Source: Archivesica marissinica
Taxonomy: Eukaryota; Mollusca; Bivalvia; Venerida; Vesicomyidae
Direction: 5' to 3'
DNA: 64,000 nt
Assembly: GCA_014843695.1 (NCBI GenBank)
Contig: CM026400.1
Coordinates: 13,843,631-13,907,630, forward strand
The position numbers and the translations under genes were made by a program. A model generated the notes under the pieces. The model was not told the origin of the DNA. It did not search any database and saw nothing but the letters and a program-made list of their open reading frames with translations. This document shows positions 51,802 to 63,249 of this stretch, piece by piece; positions within the stretch are counted from its first letter, which is position 1, and each line of letters starts with the position of its first letter.

Positions 51802-54358
51802 ATACACTAGAGGACATAGAGTGCGCACACCTACAGTATATATACTAGAGGACATAGAAAACGCACACCTACATTATATATACTAGAGGACATAGAAAAC
51901 GCACACCTACATTATATACTAGAGGACATAGAAAACGCACACCTACATTATATATACTAGAGGACATAGAAAACGCACACCTACATATATATACTAGAGG
52001 ACATAGAAAACGCACACCTACATTATATATACTAGAGGACATAGAAAACGCACACCTACATTATATATACTAGAGGACATAGAAAACGCACACCTACATT
52101 ATATATACTAGAGGACATAGAAAACGCACACCTACATTATATATACTAGAGGACATAGAAAACGCACACCTACATTATATATACTAGAGGACATAGAAAA
52201 CGCACACCTACATTATATATACTAGAGGACATAGAAAACGCACACCTACATTATATACTAGAGGACATAGAAAACGCACACCTACATATATATACTAGAG
52301 GACATAGAAAACGCACACCTACATTATATATACTAGAGGACATAGAAAACGCACACCTACATTATATACTAGAGGACATAGAAAACGCACACCTACATTA
52401 TATATACTAGAGGACATAGAAAACGCACACCTACATTATATAACTAGAGGACATAGAAAACGCACACCTACATTATATATACTAGAGGACATAGAAAACG
52501 CACACCTACATTATATACTAGAGGACATAGAAAACGCACACCTACATTATATACTAGAGGACATAGAAAACGCACACCTACATTATATACTAGAGGACAT
52601 AGAAAACGCACACCTACATTATATACTAGAGGACATAGAAAACGCACACCTACATTATATACTAGAGGACATAGAAAACGCACACCTACATTATATACTA
52701 GAGGACATAGAAAACGCACACCTACATTATATACTAGAGGACATAGAAAACGCACACCTACATTATATACTAGAGGACATAGAAAACGCACACTACATTA
52801 TATATATGAGGACATAGAAAACGCACACCTACATTATATATACTAGAGGACATAGAAAACGCAACTACATTATATACTAGAGGACATAGAAAACGCACAC
52901 CTACATTATATACTAGAGGAACATAGAAACGCACACCTACATTATATACTAGAGGACATAAAAACGCACACCTACATTATATACTAGAGTACATAGAAAA
53001 CGCACACCTACATTATATACTAGAGGACATAGAAAACGCACACCTACATTATATACTAGAGGACATAGAAAACGCACATTACATTATATACTAGAGGACA
53101 TAGAAAACGCACACTACATTATATATTAGAGGACATAGAAAACGTACACCTACATTATATACTAGCGGACATAGAAAACGCACACTACATTATATACTAG
53201 AGGACATAGAAAACGCACACCTACATTATATACTAGCGGACATAGAAAACGCACACTACATTATATACTAGAGGACATAGAAAACGCACACCTACATTAT
53301 ATACTAGAGGACATAGAAAACGCACACCTACATTATATACTAGAGGACATAGAAAACGCACACCTACATTATATACTAGAGGACATAGAAAACGCACACC
53401 TACATTATATACTAGAGGACATAGAAAACGCACACCTACATTATATACTAGAGGACATAGAAAACGCACACCTACATTATATACTAGAGGACATAGAAAA
53501 CGCACACCTACATTATATACTAGAGGACATAGAAAACGCACACCTACATTATATACTAGAGGACATAGAAAACGCACACCTACATTATATACTAGAGGAC
53601 ATAGAAAACGCACACCTACATTATATACTAGAGGACATAGAAAACGCACACCTACATTATATACTAGAGGACATAGAAAACGCACACCTACATTATATAC
53701 TAGAGGACATAGAAAACGCACACCTACATTATATACTAGAGGACATAGAAAACGCACACCTACATTATATACTAGAGGACATAGAAAACGCACACCTACA
53801 TTATATACTAGAGGACATAGAAAACGCACACCTACATTATATACTAGAGGACATAGAAAACGCACACCTACATTATATACTAGAGGACATAGAAAACGCA
53901 CACCTACATTATATACTAGAGGACATAGAAAACGCACACCTACATTATATACTAGAGGACATAGAAAACGCACACCTACATTATATACTAGAGGACATAG
54001 AAAACGCACACCTACATTATATACTAGAGGACATAGAAAACGCACACCTACATTATATACTAGAGGACATAGAAAACGCACACCTACATTATATACTAGA
54101 GGACATAGAAAACGCACACCTACATTATATACTAGAGGACATAGAAAACGCACACCTACATTATATACTAGAGGACATAGAAAACGCACACCTACATTAT
54201 ATACTAGAGGACATAGAAAACGCACACCTACATTATATACTAGAGGACATAGAAAACGCACACCTACATAATATATACTAGAGGACATAGAAAACGCACA
54301 CCTACATTATATACTAGAGGACATAGAAAACGCACACCTACATTATTTATATACTAGA
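51802..54358. repeat. 36/38-bp minisatellite, about 69 copies, runs into a gap
   Basis: Unit TATACTAGAGGACATAGAAA plus ACGCACACCTACATTA. The first third uses mainly 38-bp units (TATATA). 52790-53270 is degenerate with indels and TAGCGG variants. 53270-54280 is almost invariant 36-bp units. The reverse-strand open frames (12-residue period, up to 351 codons) exist only where the period is exactly 36. Confidence 0.97.
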
Positions 54359-55358
54359 NNNNNNNNNNNNNNNNNNNNNNNNNNNNNNNNNNNNNNNNNN
54401 NNNNNNNNNNNNNNNNNNNNNNNNNNNNNNNNNNNNNNNNNNNNNNNNNNNNNNNNNNNNNNNNNNNNNNNNNNNNNNNNNNNNNNNNNNNNNNNNNNNN
54501 NNNNNNNNNNNNNNNNNNNNNNNNNNNNNNNNNNNNNNNNNNNNNNNNNNNNNNNNNNNNNNNNNNNNNNNNNNNNNNNNNNNNNNNNNNNNNNNNNNNN
54601 NNNNNNNNNNNNNNNNNNNNNNNNNNNNNNNNNNNNNNNNNNNNNNNNNNNNNNNNNNNNNNNNNNNNNNNNNNNNNNNNNNNNNNNNNNNNNNNNNNNN
54701 NNNNNNNNNNNNNNNNNNNNNNNNNNNNNNNNNNNNNNNNNNNNNNNNNNNNNNNNNNNNNNNNNNNNNNNNNNNNNNNNNNNNNNNNNNNNNNNNNNNN
54801 NNNNNNNNNNNNNNNNNNNNNNNNNNNNNNNNNNNNNNNNNNNNNNNNNNNNNNNNNNNNNNNNNNNNNNNNNNNNNNNNNNNNNNNNNNNNNNNNNNNN
54901 NNNNNNNNNNNNNNNNNNNNNNNNNNNNNNNNNNNNNNNNNNNNNNNNNNNNNNNNNNNNNNNNNNNNNNNNNNNNNNNNNNNNNNNNNNNNNNNNNNNN
55001 NNNNNNNNNNNNNNNNNNNNNNNNNNNNNNNNNNNNNNNNNNNNNNNNNNNNNNNNNNNNNNNNNNNNNNNNNNNNNNNNNNNNNNNNNNNNNNNNNNNN
55101 NNNNNNNNNNNNNNNNNNNNNNNNNNNNNNNNNNNNNNNNNNNNNNNNNNNNNNNNNNNNNNNNNNNNNNNNNNNNNNNNNNNNNNNNNNNNNNNNNNNN
55201 NNNNNNNNNNNNNNNNNNNNNNNNNNNNNNNNNNNNNNNNNNNNNNNNNNNNNNNNNNNNNNNNNNNNNNNNNNNNNNNNNNNNNNNNNNNNNNNNNNNN
55301 NNNNNNNNNNNNNNNNNNNNNNNNNNNNNNNNNNNNNNNNNNNNNNNNNNNNNNNNNN
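54359..55358. other. Assembly gap (1000 N)
   Basis: Exactly 1000 N between two unrelated arrays (36-bp left, 63-bp right). True distance and content are unknown. Confidence 0.99.
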
Positions 55359-56258
55359 GAGAGGCAATGTGCAATCAATTCTGATCACTTTTGGAACATA
55401 CTCAATCCCGACCCAGAAAGAGAGGCAATGTGCAATCAATTCTGATCACTTTTGGAACATACTCAATCCCGACCCAGAAAGAGAGAGGCAATGTGCAATC
55501 AATTCTGATCACTTTTGGAACATACTCAATCCCGACCCAGAAAGAGAGAGGCAATGTGCAATCAATTCTGATCACTTTTGGAACATACTCAATCCCGACC
55601 CAGAAAGAGAGAGGCAATGTGCAATCAATTCTGATCACTTTTGGAACATACTCAATCCCGACCCAGAAAGAGAGAGGCAATGTGCAATCAATTCTGATCA
55701 CTTTTGGAACATACTCAATCCCGACCCAGAAAGAGAGAGGCAATGTGCAATCAATTCTGATCACTTTTGGAACATACTCAATCCCGACCCAGAAAGAGAG
55801 AGGCAATGTGCAATCAATTCTGATCACTTTTGGAACATACTCAATCCCGACCCAGAAAGAGAGAGGCAATGTGCAATCAATTCTGATCACTTTTGGAACA
55901 TACTCAATCCCGACCCAGAAAGAGAGAGGCAATGTGCAATCAATTCTGATCACTTTTGGAACATACTCAATCCCGACCCAGAAAGAGAGAGGCAATGTGC
56001 AATCAATTCTGATCACTTTTGGAACATACTCAATCCCGACCCAGAAAGAGAGGCAATGTGCAATCAATTCTGATCACTTTTGGAACATACTCAATCCCGA
56101 CCCAGAAAGAGAGGCAATGTGCAATCAATTCTGATCACTTTTGAAACATACTCAATCCCGACCCAGAAAGAGAGAGGCAATGTGCAATCAATTCTGATCA
56201 CTTTTGGGACATACTCAATCCCGAACCAGAAAGAGAGAGGCAATGTGGAATTACACCT
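55359..56258. repeat. 63-bp minisatellite, about 14 copies
   Basis: Unit GAGAGGCAATGTGCAATCAA plus TTCTGATCACTTTTGGAACA plus TACTCAATCCCGACCCAGAA plus AGA. Most units are identical; a few lack one GA (61 bp). Open frames on both strands (21-residue period) are by-products. Confidence 0.97.
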
Positions 56259-56268
56259 TTGTCTGCGG

Positions 56269-56485
56269 AGTAAATAAAATCACATTTGCAAACAACATAG
56301 ATCCAGATCGTGCCGCGTCTGATCAGGATCTATGTTGTTTGCTATTCAGACAAATGTTTTAGCTCCACTATCCGAATAGCAAACAGCATAGAGCCTGATC
56401 AAACGGCACTTTTTGTGCCGTCTGATCTGGCTCTATGCTGTTTGCAAACATAATTTTTATCTGCTGCTAGCGTGCAAAGGGTGAA
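56269..56485. mobile_element. MITE-1, truncated left end
   Basis: GCAAACAACATAGATCCAGA ... GATCAGGATCTATGTTGTTT and GCAAACAGCATAGAGCCTGA ... CTGGCTCTATGCTGTTTGCA hairpins; right end GCTAGCGTGCAAAGGGTGAA. The left end abuts the 63-bp array. Confidence 0.78.
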
Positions 56486-56934
56486 CAGACGTGTCTATGT
56501 GTACAAGATAGAACCATAGTTGCTGGGGAGAGAGTTGATCTCAACAATTGTCACATTCTGGTGAATGTTTGGACTTGATACCTCTGATGGGTTGCCGCCG
56601 GCACTAAGAGAAGTGGTGACTCGAACCTGAACCAAACCCGCTACTACTGCACTATCACTAGTCCGAATATTTAGACTTGAAAAATGTGACATTTTACTTA
56701 CTATCAAGTCATTTTTCAAAATAACAGATAAAAATAATGTAGAGGTTTTATATATAGGAATACATTATCACAGAATTAGAACCGTTAACAGGTTTAATGA
56801 AATGTGTTAAAAGTAATTTAGATTATTGGGCTAGTTTACGAATCATAAAACCCACATAAACTTTCTTCAATTAATACACTGGTGCCCCGGCTAGCCTATA
56901 TAAGCTTCGTCCCGATTTGTGAACATTTCTACAG

Positions 56935-58058
56935 AAAGATCTGTTGTCCAGTGGTAACATGCTGGACTGGTAATCCAGGAATCGCAGGTTTGATCCCCCG
57001 TCTGAGCCTAATAAAATTAACAGTCTTTCAAGTGGGACTTTAAACCGAATTACGGTCAAGTCGGACCATATGTGTGGTCAAGTCGGACCACCATGCCCAA
57101 CAAATGGTAAATAAGAAAAACAACAAGTAGTTTACAAAAAACACGTTTTAATAAACAAATCATCAATGAATTTACAAACAGCTTTTGAAATTCAGTAAAT
57201 TACGTGGATATTTGTGTAATATTTCACTGAAATGGTGGTCAAATGTCAATGCAATTTACGGACGGAGATGTAAAAAAAAAAGGTTTTAATAGAGAAAAAA
57301 AGCAACAAATCATCAATGAATCAACACTGTATATACAAACAGTAAGAAATAGCAACATTTATGCCAATTAGCAACATATATATGTAGAATAGTCAATTAC
57401 ACTGACAATATCTGTTCGATGCACACATCCCTAACATGGGCCATAAATGCTCGCGCAGTACTTCAGAAGGCTGTTGGTGGAGATTTCTCTGTTTCCGTAC
57501 CTGTGCCACAATTTCTGGAGTTGTCCCTGCACTTTTGTCGTCGTTGATGTAGTCTGTAGTTTGTTTTATATCTCCGTGAAAATATGTTTTGGAATTTCAT
57601 AACAGCCAACACATCTGGAGTATTTTTCTCATGAAAATGAGCCTCGGAATTTCATTAGGAATGCATCTCATAACAACCAACAAATCTGGAGTATTTTTGC
57701 TAAAATACACCATTATCTCTCTCTTTTTTGCTAAATTTCAACATCATTTACGGAAAATATCGTCAATTGCGATGGTCAGAGATGACCACGCCGACTTGTA
57801 GAGGTGGTCCGAGATGACCATGCTGACTTGTATAGGTGGTCCGAGGTGACCACAAATGGTCCGAGGTGACCACACAAAATGTGGTCCGAGGTGACCACGG
57901 TCCGACTTGACCATACACCTTTAAACCGGAGGAGGCTCTGGAATGGGTCCATGTCTGTATCATTGCACTATTCTCCAAAAATCTAAAATGACTAATCTCT
58001 TCAGGAGGCGTCGCTCATATGGTCAACCGGTAGCGACGATAAATAAACGTAAAACACA
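56935..58058 (+). mobile_element. SINE-A split by a Mutator-type foldback element
   Basis: The head and early body (56935-57047) stop at TTTAAACCG and resume at 57920 with the same nine bases. About 55 bp of body is missing after the junction; tail hairpin and AAACGTAAAACACACA are intact. Confidence 0.88.
57048..57919. mobile_element. Foldback element with GGTC-AAGTCGGACC arrays, 9-bp TSD
   Basis: Inserted in SINE-A with duplicated TTTAAACCG (57039-57047 and 57920-57928). Ends AATTACGGTCAAGTCGGACC / GGTCCGACTTGACCATACAC. Subterminal short repeats: two GGTCAAGTCGGACC at the left, and about seven related GGTCCGAGGTGACCAC / GACTTG motifs at the right. The 872-bp interior has A-rich DNA and CATCAATGAATTTACAAACA-like repeats, with no recognisable protein. 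Confidence 0.82.
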
Positions 58059-58549
58059 CAGTGAACATTTCGACAAGTTATCTTTAGCAATCATATCACG
58101 ATCCGCCTACCAGAACACATAATTATGGCAATAGTTATAATTGTTGGATATCCCATGTTACAGGTTTCCGACGAATTAGTACTTAATGGACTCCTATAGG
58201 TTTAGAATTGTCATACACTGCAAACAATTTTATGTCACCAAATAAACAATATTTTACGATTCATTCACAAAAATCTCGAAGAAAATCGATTGTTTACTTT
58301 TTGAGAAAAGTTGACAAAATAGCGGTACCTCATTCTCAGTAATCCGGAATGACGTCACATGTTTTCGCCTAACTGTGGAAATTGCCTACAGCGCGAACAT
58401 TAGTATGCAAGCAACAGTTCTTTTTTAACAAAACAATAAACTAAGGAAGACTTACTTTAATAACAGGCTTAATTTATCATTTTCATTCAAAATTCATTTG
58501 TTGGACAGCATTTTGTCTATATACTGTATCTAAAACACTAACATTTAAT
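58059..58549. other. No recognised feature
   Basis: AT-rich; contains a CRE core (GAATGACGTCACAT near 58349). Confidence 0.4.
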
Positions 58550-58790
58550 TTAACCCTTTCAACACCACAGACCTCTATATAGGCTTACAAAAAGTGTAGA
58601 TCCAGATGAGCCGGCTCATGACGAACCGTCTCATCAGGATCTGCACTTTTTGCCAATGATATTACTATTTTTAGACATAATTACCCATTTTGATAAATGA
58701 ACTGGTCCGAATGTAATTTTCTTATTCATTTATTGGTCTAAGAATATCATGGACCAGTCCATGTCAGTTACTTGGTGTTGAAAGGGTTAA
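58550..58790. mobile_element. MITE-2 copy
   Basis: TTAACCCTTTCAACACCACA / CTTGGTGTTGAAAGGGTTAA, inverse orientation to the 49249 copy; central TGCAGATCC/GGATCT hairpin present. Confidence 0.85.
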
Positions 58791-59054
58791 CTTAGACAAA
58801 CACACGTGGCATAAGAAGTCGTCATCCCTCCTAATTACTCTGAATGAGTGCAGAACCATAAGTGGACCCATCCATCGAACACATCACACGGTGCCCAACA
58901 AAGAAAAACTAGGTTTACACAACCATGTATCACACGGTGCCCAACAAAGAAAAACTAGGTTTACACAACCATGTATATCAGTTGGAGAACCTCTGTGACA
59001 ACAACACATGGACCTGAAGGCGAAAAACGGTGAAAATAGATATTATTCATAAGG

Positions 59055-59636
59055 GGGTGGTGGTCATTTCGGACCATGGTCATTTCGGCCCATATTTTTG
59101 TGGTCATTTCGGCCCATATTTGTGGTCATTTCGGCCCATCTGCATGGTCATTTCGGCCCACCTAGTCACTTCTTTGGTCATTTCGGCCCATCAATAATAT
59201 TAAGTCTGGTCATTTCGGCCCAGTAATACATGTATGTTTATTTTGCGAAATTTCGTCAAACATGTCCAAAAAGTGTACTAAGATAACACATAAATGTGGC
59301 GTCATTATGTTATTTACGTGTACGTTGTTGGGGTTTGTTCAGTTAGTATGACCACTGTCTGATTGTGTTAAAATTGTTGATATTTTCCGATCCTTTCCAT
59401 AGACCTGCCAAAATGCCAATGTAGCTGGTCATTTCGGCCCATCTATGCTGGTAATTTCAGCCCACGTAGACATAAACATGGGCCGAAATGACCATACATA
59501 TGGGCCGAAATGACCATGGAGGTGGGCCGAAATGACCAGGCATATGGGCCGATATGACCATGGTCATTTCGGCCCACGAATATGGGCTGAAATGACCATT
59601 GGCCAAAATGACCATGGTCCAAAATGACCATAATTC
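59055..59636. mobile_element. Foldback element with GGTCATTTCGGCCC arrays, 9-bp TSD
   Basis: Flanked by exact TTCATAAGG (59046-59054 and 59637-59645). About ten copies of GGTCATTTCGGCCCA and seven of its complement TGGGCCGAAATGACC, clustered in the two terminal thirds. The middle (59240-59430) is AT-rich single sequence. Ends GGGTGGTGGTCATTTCGGAC / GGTCCAAAATGACCATAATT. No coding capacity. Confidence 0.82.
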
Positions 59637-59645
59637 TTCATAAGG

Positions 59646-61009
59646 ACCCCTTGTGTGCAATAACGGACGAAACTCGTAAACAAGGAACAGTGAGACTATA
59701 ATGACATTTTTATTCGTAAATATATTGGGGTGGCAGACGATGAATATGTCATTTTGGAGAAAAAATTGCTAATTTCTTTAAAAAATGATATTTATATGGC
59801 GACATAAAACGGATATAGTGAAATTAGTGAAAACTAGGTAGGTTTAATCTTTTCACCACTAATTTACCTTTTCTGATCTCTATGATCGGTTAGAAATAGA
59901 TTGGAAGTGCACAAGGTATGTTTATTTATAAATCCGGTAACTGGAGCGTGAAATATTGCTTGATCTTTCGCGACTTGCTATTCCCAGTTAGGCGAAAACC
60001 TGTTCTGGGCGAAAACTCTTCACGCCGGGGGGATATATATATCTCGCGGGGACGTAGACATATATATATGTTTAACAAAATCAAGAAAAAAATATGTGTG
60101 TTCGTCTACAATAAACATTGCTATCATGTAGATCTAGAATATATATTCATCATTTTCATTTTACCTGCCCAAACAGTGAAGCGGCCATAGTCACAGGTTA
60201 AAAAATATAACGCTGCTGTCCGTACAGTAGGTAAAAAACCACTAAATATATTTCTGCTAATTGAATGCCTAACACGTATGCATGTGTTTTTCTATACAAA
60301 TGGTTACTGTTACAAGCTTACAAGTTTATAAGTTTTTATTGTCAGAATATACAACATATTCCTATGTGCTCTTATGAGAGGTGCCTATAAGAGGCAGATT
60401 ATACAAAGTCAAGTCAAGTCAAGCATGCTTGGCTGCAATTATCCACATCGCTTGTTTTTCTATTACATATCTACATCCCCGCGAGAGGTTTGCCATTAGA
60501 GGAAGCTAGAAAGGTCATGCACCGTATATAACCAGAACCAGATTCCTATGACCTTAATTGGCAGATAAAAGCCGATTTATCCCGAAATGTTTATTTGTCC
60601 TTTTAGTTGGAATCCTTTGTTTTTACTGTTGTTCCCTAAAGAGATATTGCGATAGGATACATGTGAGTTTATCAAAATCATGGTAATTAAGTGATAACAC
60701 AGTATTACAGTACGGTTTCGATTGGAAAATACTGTAGGTTATCTGTTGAGATTTAATAATTAAATACTTTCAATATGGGAAAAGAATGAAAATTAATAGC
60801 ATGGTGTGCAAAGGAAACAACGATAAAAACAGAGGAAACCAATTGTTGGGGCAGTAACTGACCGACGTCTCTCATTAAGTGTTTATGAAGGATATCCAAT
60901 TAGTTTGGCACTATTCTCCACTACACTCATCTAATAATAAGAGATGAAAAATAATAAACAACCAAGCAAGGATCTAGTGAATCAGGATCCCATATCTATC
61001 TATCATTGG
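59646..61009. other. No recognised gene
   Basis: AT-rich. 59990-60065 has CGCGGGGACGTAGACATATA, resembling the SINE-P tail region. 60475-60515 (CCCCGCGAGAGGTTTGCCAT TAGAGG) is a further SINE-P-like remnant. The short open frame at 59918-60190 has no known domain. Confidence 0.4.
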
Positions 61010-61170
61010 TGGATTAAGACCACGGGTGCCCCTTTGTGCAGTATTTCCGGCATTGGCGGATACCCGGTTAGAACCACCGACCTTCCATAAGCCAACTGGA
61101 TAGCTTCCTCACTAGAAAGTCTGAGAGCGGCGAAGGCGCACTCTGGAAGCGTCACATGCGAGATAGTGAA
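61010..61170 (-). mobile_element. SINE-D fragment
   Basis: GGATACCCGGTTAGAACCAC, CGACCTTCCATAAGCCAACT, GGATAGCTTCCTCACTAGAA: reverse of the SINE-D body, head incomplete. Confidence 0.6.
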
Positions 61171-61216
61171 CGTTGGGCAGAACACACAAAACGACTCTTA
61201 CCCCCTGCAGTTGGGG

Positions 61217-61510
61217 AACAGGTGGATCTGTAGTCCAGTGGTAACACGCTGGGCTGGTAATCCAGGGATTGCAGGTTGGATCCCCCGTCTGACCCTAATA
61301 AAATTAACAGTCTTTCAGATGGGACGTTAAACCGAGGTCTCGTGTCGGTGCTGTACACCGTGCACGTAAAAGAACCAGAGGAGACTCTGGAATGGGTCTC
61401 TGTCTATATCATTGCACTATCCTCCAACAATCTAAAATAACTAATCTCTTCAGGAGACATCGCTCATATGGGCAACCGGTAGCGACGATAAATATAACGT
61501 AAAACACACA
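61217..61510 (+). mobile_element. SINE-A, full length
   Basis: GGTGGATCTGTAGTCCAGTG head, body, tail hairpin, ending AACGTAAAACACACACG. GCAGTTGGGGA occurs on both sides (61207-61217 and 61512-61522), an 11-bp target duplication. Confidence 0.92.
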
Positions 61511-61522
61511 CGCAGTTGGGGA

Positions 61523-61909
61523 TCACGTGCATATCCTGAACCAACTCAAATATTCGTTCCCACTGTGTGCGTAGTTCATACATAAGCTCATGGAGTGCTG
61601 TTATATTGATTATGGATGATTAAAGCGTCCTCGATGAAGAGCTTTCTCAGACTCGGGTGGTGTAATATGCAACGCAGTGTTGTATACCTGGAACATAAAT
61701 CATTCGAGGATTTCTCCTTAAATAATAAAATAGATAATAGTGTTCATATGTTGGACTAGTCCTTAACTAGGCATACATGCTCAATATGATGATCGTGGTG
61801 GTATATCCCGTTACCTTATGCCAATACTTCTATAATTATAGTGGTTCAACAATCAAGCAAAATTGAGTTAATCTAGAATTAATCATGGTCCCGTATCTAA
61901 ACCTATTCC
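61523..61909. other. No recognised feature
   Basis: Single-copy-looking sequence without coding frame or repeat. Confidence 0.4.
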
Positions 61910-62095
61910 TGAGTTTGAGCTTAGATTATACAAATTTATTTTAGATCCATTTTGAAACAAGTTTTTATGCCTACACTATTACATTAATCGGTCTCGATGC
62001 CTCATTAGTCATTACTGGTGGAATCCATCGCCATGAGGGAGAAGCAATGTGGAACTTAGGTGTCTTGCCTAAGGGCACACTCATATAGTGAGTTT
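61910..62095 (-). mobile_element. SINE-C 3' half
   Basis: TATACAAATTTATTTTAGAT, TTAATCGGTCTCGATGCCTC, TGGAATCCATCGCCATGAGG, GTGTCTTGCCTAAGGGCACA; tRNA head missing. Confidence 0.75.
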
Positions 62096-62281
62096 GATTT
62101 GCCCTTGAATCAGGGGAGTAGTGTTTTTATCTTTTGCACGGCACTGGATCGTGACATTTATTTGGTGGTCACAAACCTTGCATCGCATAACACTGATCAC
62201 AACAATTTCAAGCGTCTGTTTACACGGAATAATTTTTTTTTATTTATTATTTTGGGGAGAGATTTTCGTAAAGTTTTCTCT

Positions 62282-62540
62282 ATGTATGTTTCTGATTCCA
62301 ACATTTTCCCGTCTTCTGTAATGAAGATCAGGGTCACATGTCCTGATGGCACAGATATTATAGCCACGTTTTGTCCTGATTCGACAGTTGACAACTTAAA
62401 GGTTGCAGCCCTTGGCCACCTGTTCAATGACCCGACTGGAAGTATGAAAGAATCGCTCTACTACAAGGTTGTGTTGGTCAGGACATGCACACCACTGGAA
62501 GATGATAGGACACTAATGGAACAAGATGTTCAAGATAATG
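62282..62540 (+). CDS. UBAC1: UBAC1 (KPC2)-like, first coding exon, ubiquitin-like domain
   Basis: The exon opens with MYVSDSNIFPSSVMKIRVTC, followed by DGTDIIATFCPDSTVDNLKV, then HLFNDPTGSM and LEDDRTLMEQDVQDN, and stops at donor AAT G|GTTAGT (phase 1). The order MxVxxxxIFxxxV-beta strand-DG-...-TVDNLK...-L..D.RT..EQ.IQDND matches the N-terminal ubiquitin-like domain of UBAC1, the non-catalytic subunit of the Kip1 ubiquitination-promoting complex (partner RNF123/KPC1), which delivers ubiquitinated p27 to the proteasome. UBA domains are expected in later exons outside the window. ATG at 62282 is chosen because it reproduces the family N-terminus; the upstream in-frame sequence is SINE-derived. 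The match is from recognition, not alignment. Confidence 0.75.
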
Positions 62541-63043
62541 GTTAGTGACAAAATTCTACTGTATCTTAAACTAAAAAAGTAAAATCCAAACAGTAAATGA
62601 CTAGAGTGGTGGAACCTATGCTCTGCATATTTTTTCCATTTACATCCGTATTTAAATAGTTTTAACCTATTTTCGCTGACAGATGTGAAACATGGTTCAA
62701 TAGCATTCCGTTGTGCGTACCGGTAGCCTAATGCAACTGTCACCTGACTGGTTCAATAGCCGAATAAAAACAGACATGTTGGGAAATATTTTTCAACCGA
62801 AATGATGCAGTTTATGAGCATTTCAGGTAGCTATCCAAATTGAAAAGAATGTACAAATAACCAGAAAAAAAAATTCTTATGAGTTATAATATTGCATAGG
62901 TTCCACCACTCTAATATTGTTCTGAAGAGTCATCCCCAATTAACCAATGGAAGACTCATTCTAAAGGGCGACTTGGGCAAAGTTTACAATTTTGTCCAGT
63001 AAGATACATTGGCCCATTTATAAAGCACTCATTCTATTCAAAT
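62541..63043. other. Start of intron 1 of the UBAC1-like gene
   Basis: AT-rich. CTAGAGTGGTGGAACCTATG (about 62600) is inverted as CATAGGTTCCACCACTCTAA (about 62894), marking a ~315-bp terminal-inverted-repeat element (62599-62915) with TGTGAAACATGGTTCAATAG inside. Confidence 0.6.
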
Positions 63044-63180
63044 GTGGCATCCGTGGTCCAATGGTAGAGCGTCGATTTGGAATCGAACGGTTCGGGTTTG
63101 ATCCTCAGTCAGGACACGTATGTAGTGTCATTGAGCTAGGCACCTCACACATTGCTTAGTACTGGTTAACCGCAATGGTC
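63044..63180 (+). mobile_element. SINE-P, 5' part
   Basis: GGCATCCGTGGTCCAATGGT head, decayed B-box (GGTTTGATCC), GAGCTAGGCACCTCACACAT, TTAGTACTGGTTAACCGC, then (ACAT)n at 63192-63210. Confidence 0.8.
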
Positions 63181-63249
63181 ACACACACGCACATACATAC
63201 ATACATATTTAATGGTCATATTGTCAATTGTGTATTTTAGGCGAGTCTG

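Noticed and set aside
53233..54288. 351-codon reverse open frame of 12-residue repeats
   Set aside because: Results from an exact 36-bp period; the frame collapses wherever the period is 38 or indels occur.
55369..56134. Overlapping 221-247-codon frames on both strands
   Set aside because: By-products of the 63-bp unit, open in both directions.
57589..57801. 70-codon open frame inside the foldback element as its transposase
   Set aside because: Too short, with no DDE or zinc-finger motifs; AT-rich composition matches non-coding DNA.
59918..60190. 90-codon forward open frame as a gene
   Set aside because: Low-complexity, includes SINE-P-like remnant sequence, and starts at a TTG or non-consensus codon without family similarity.
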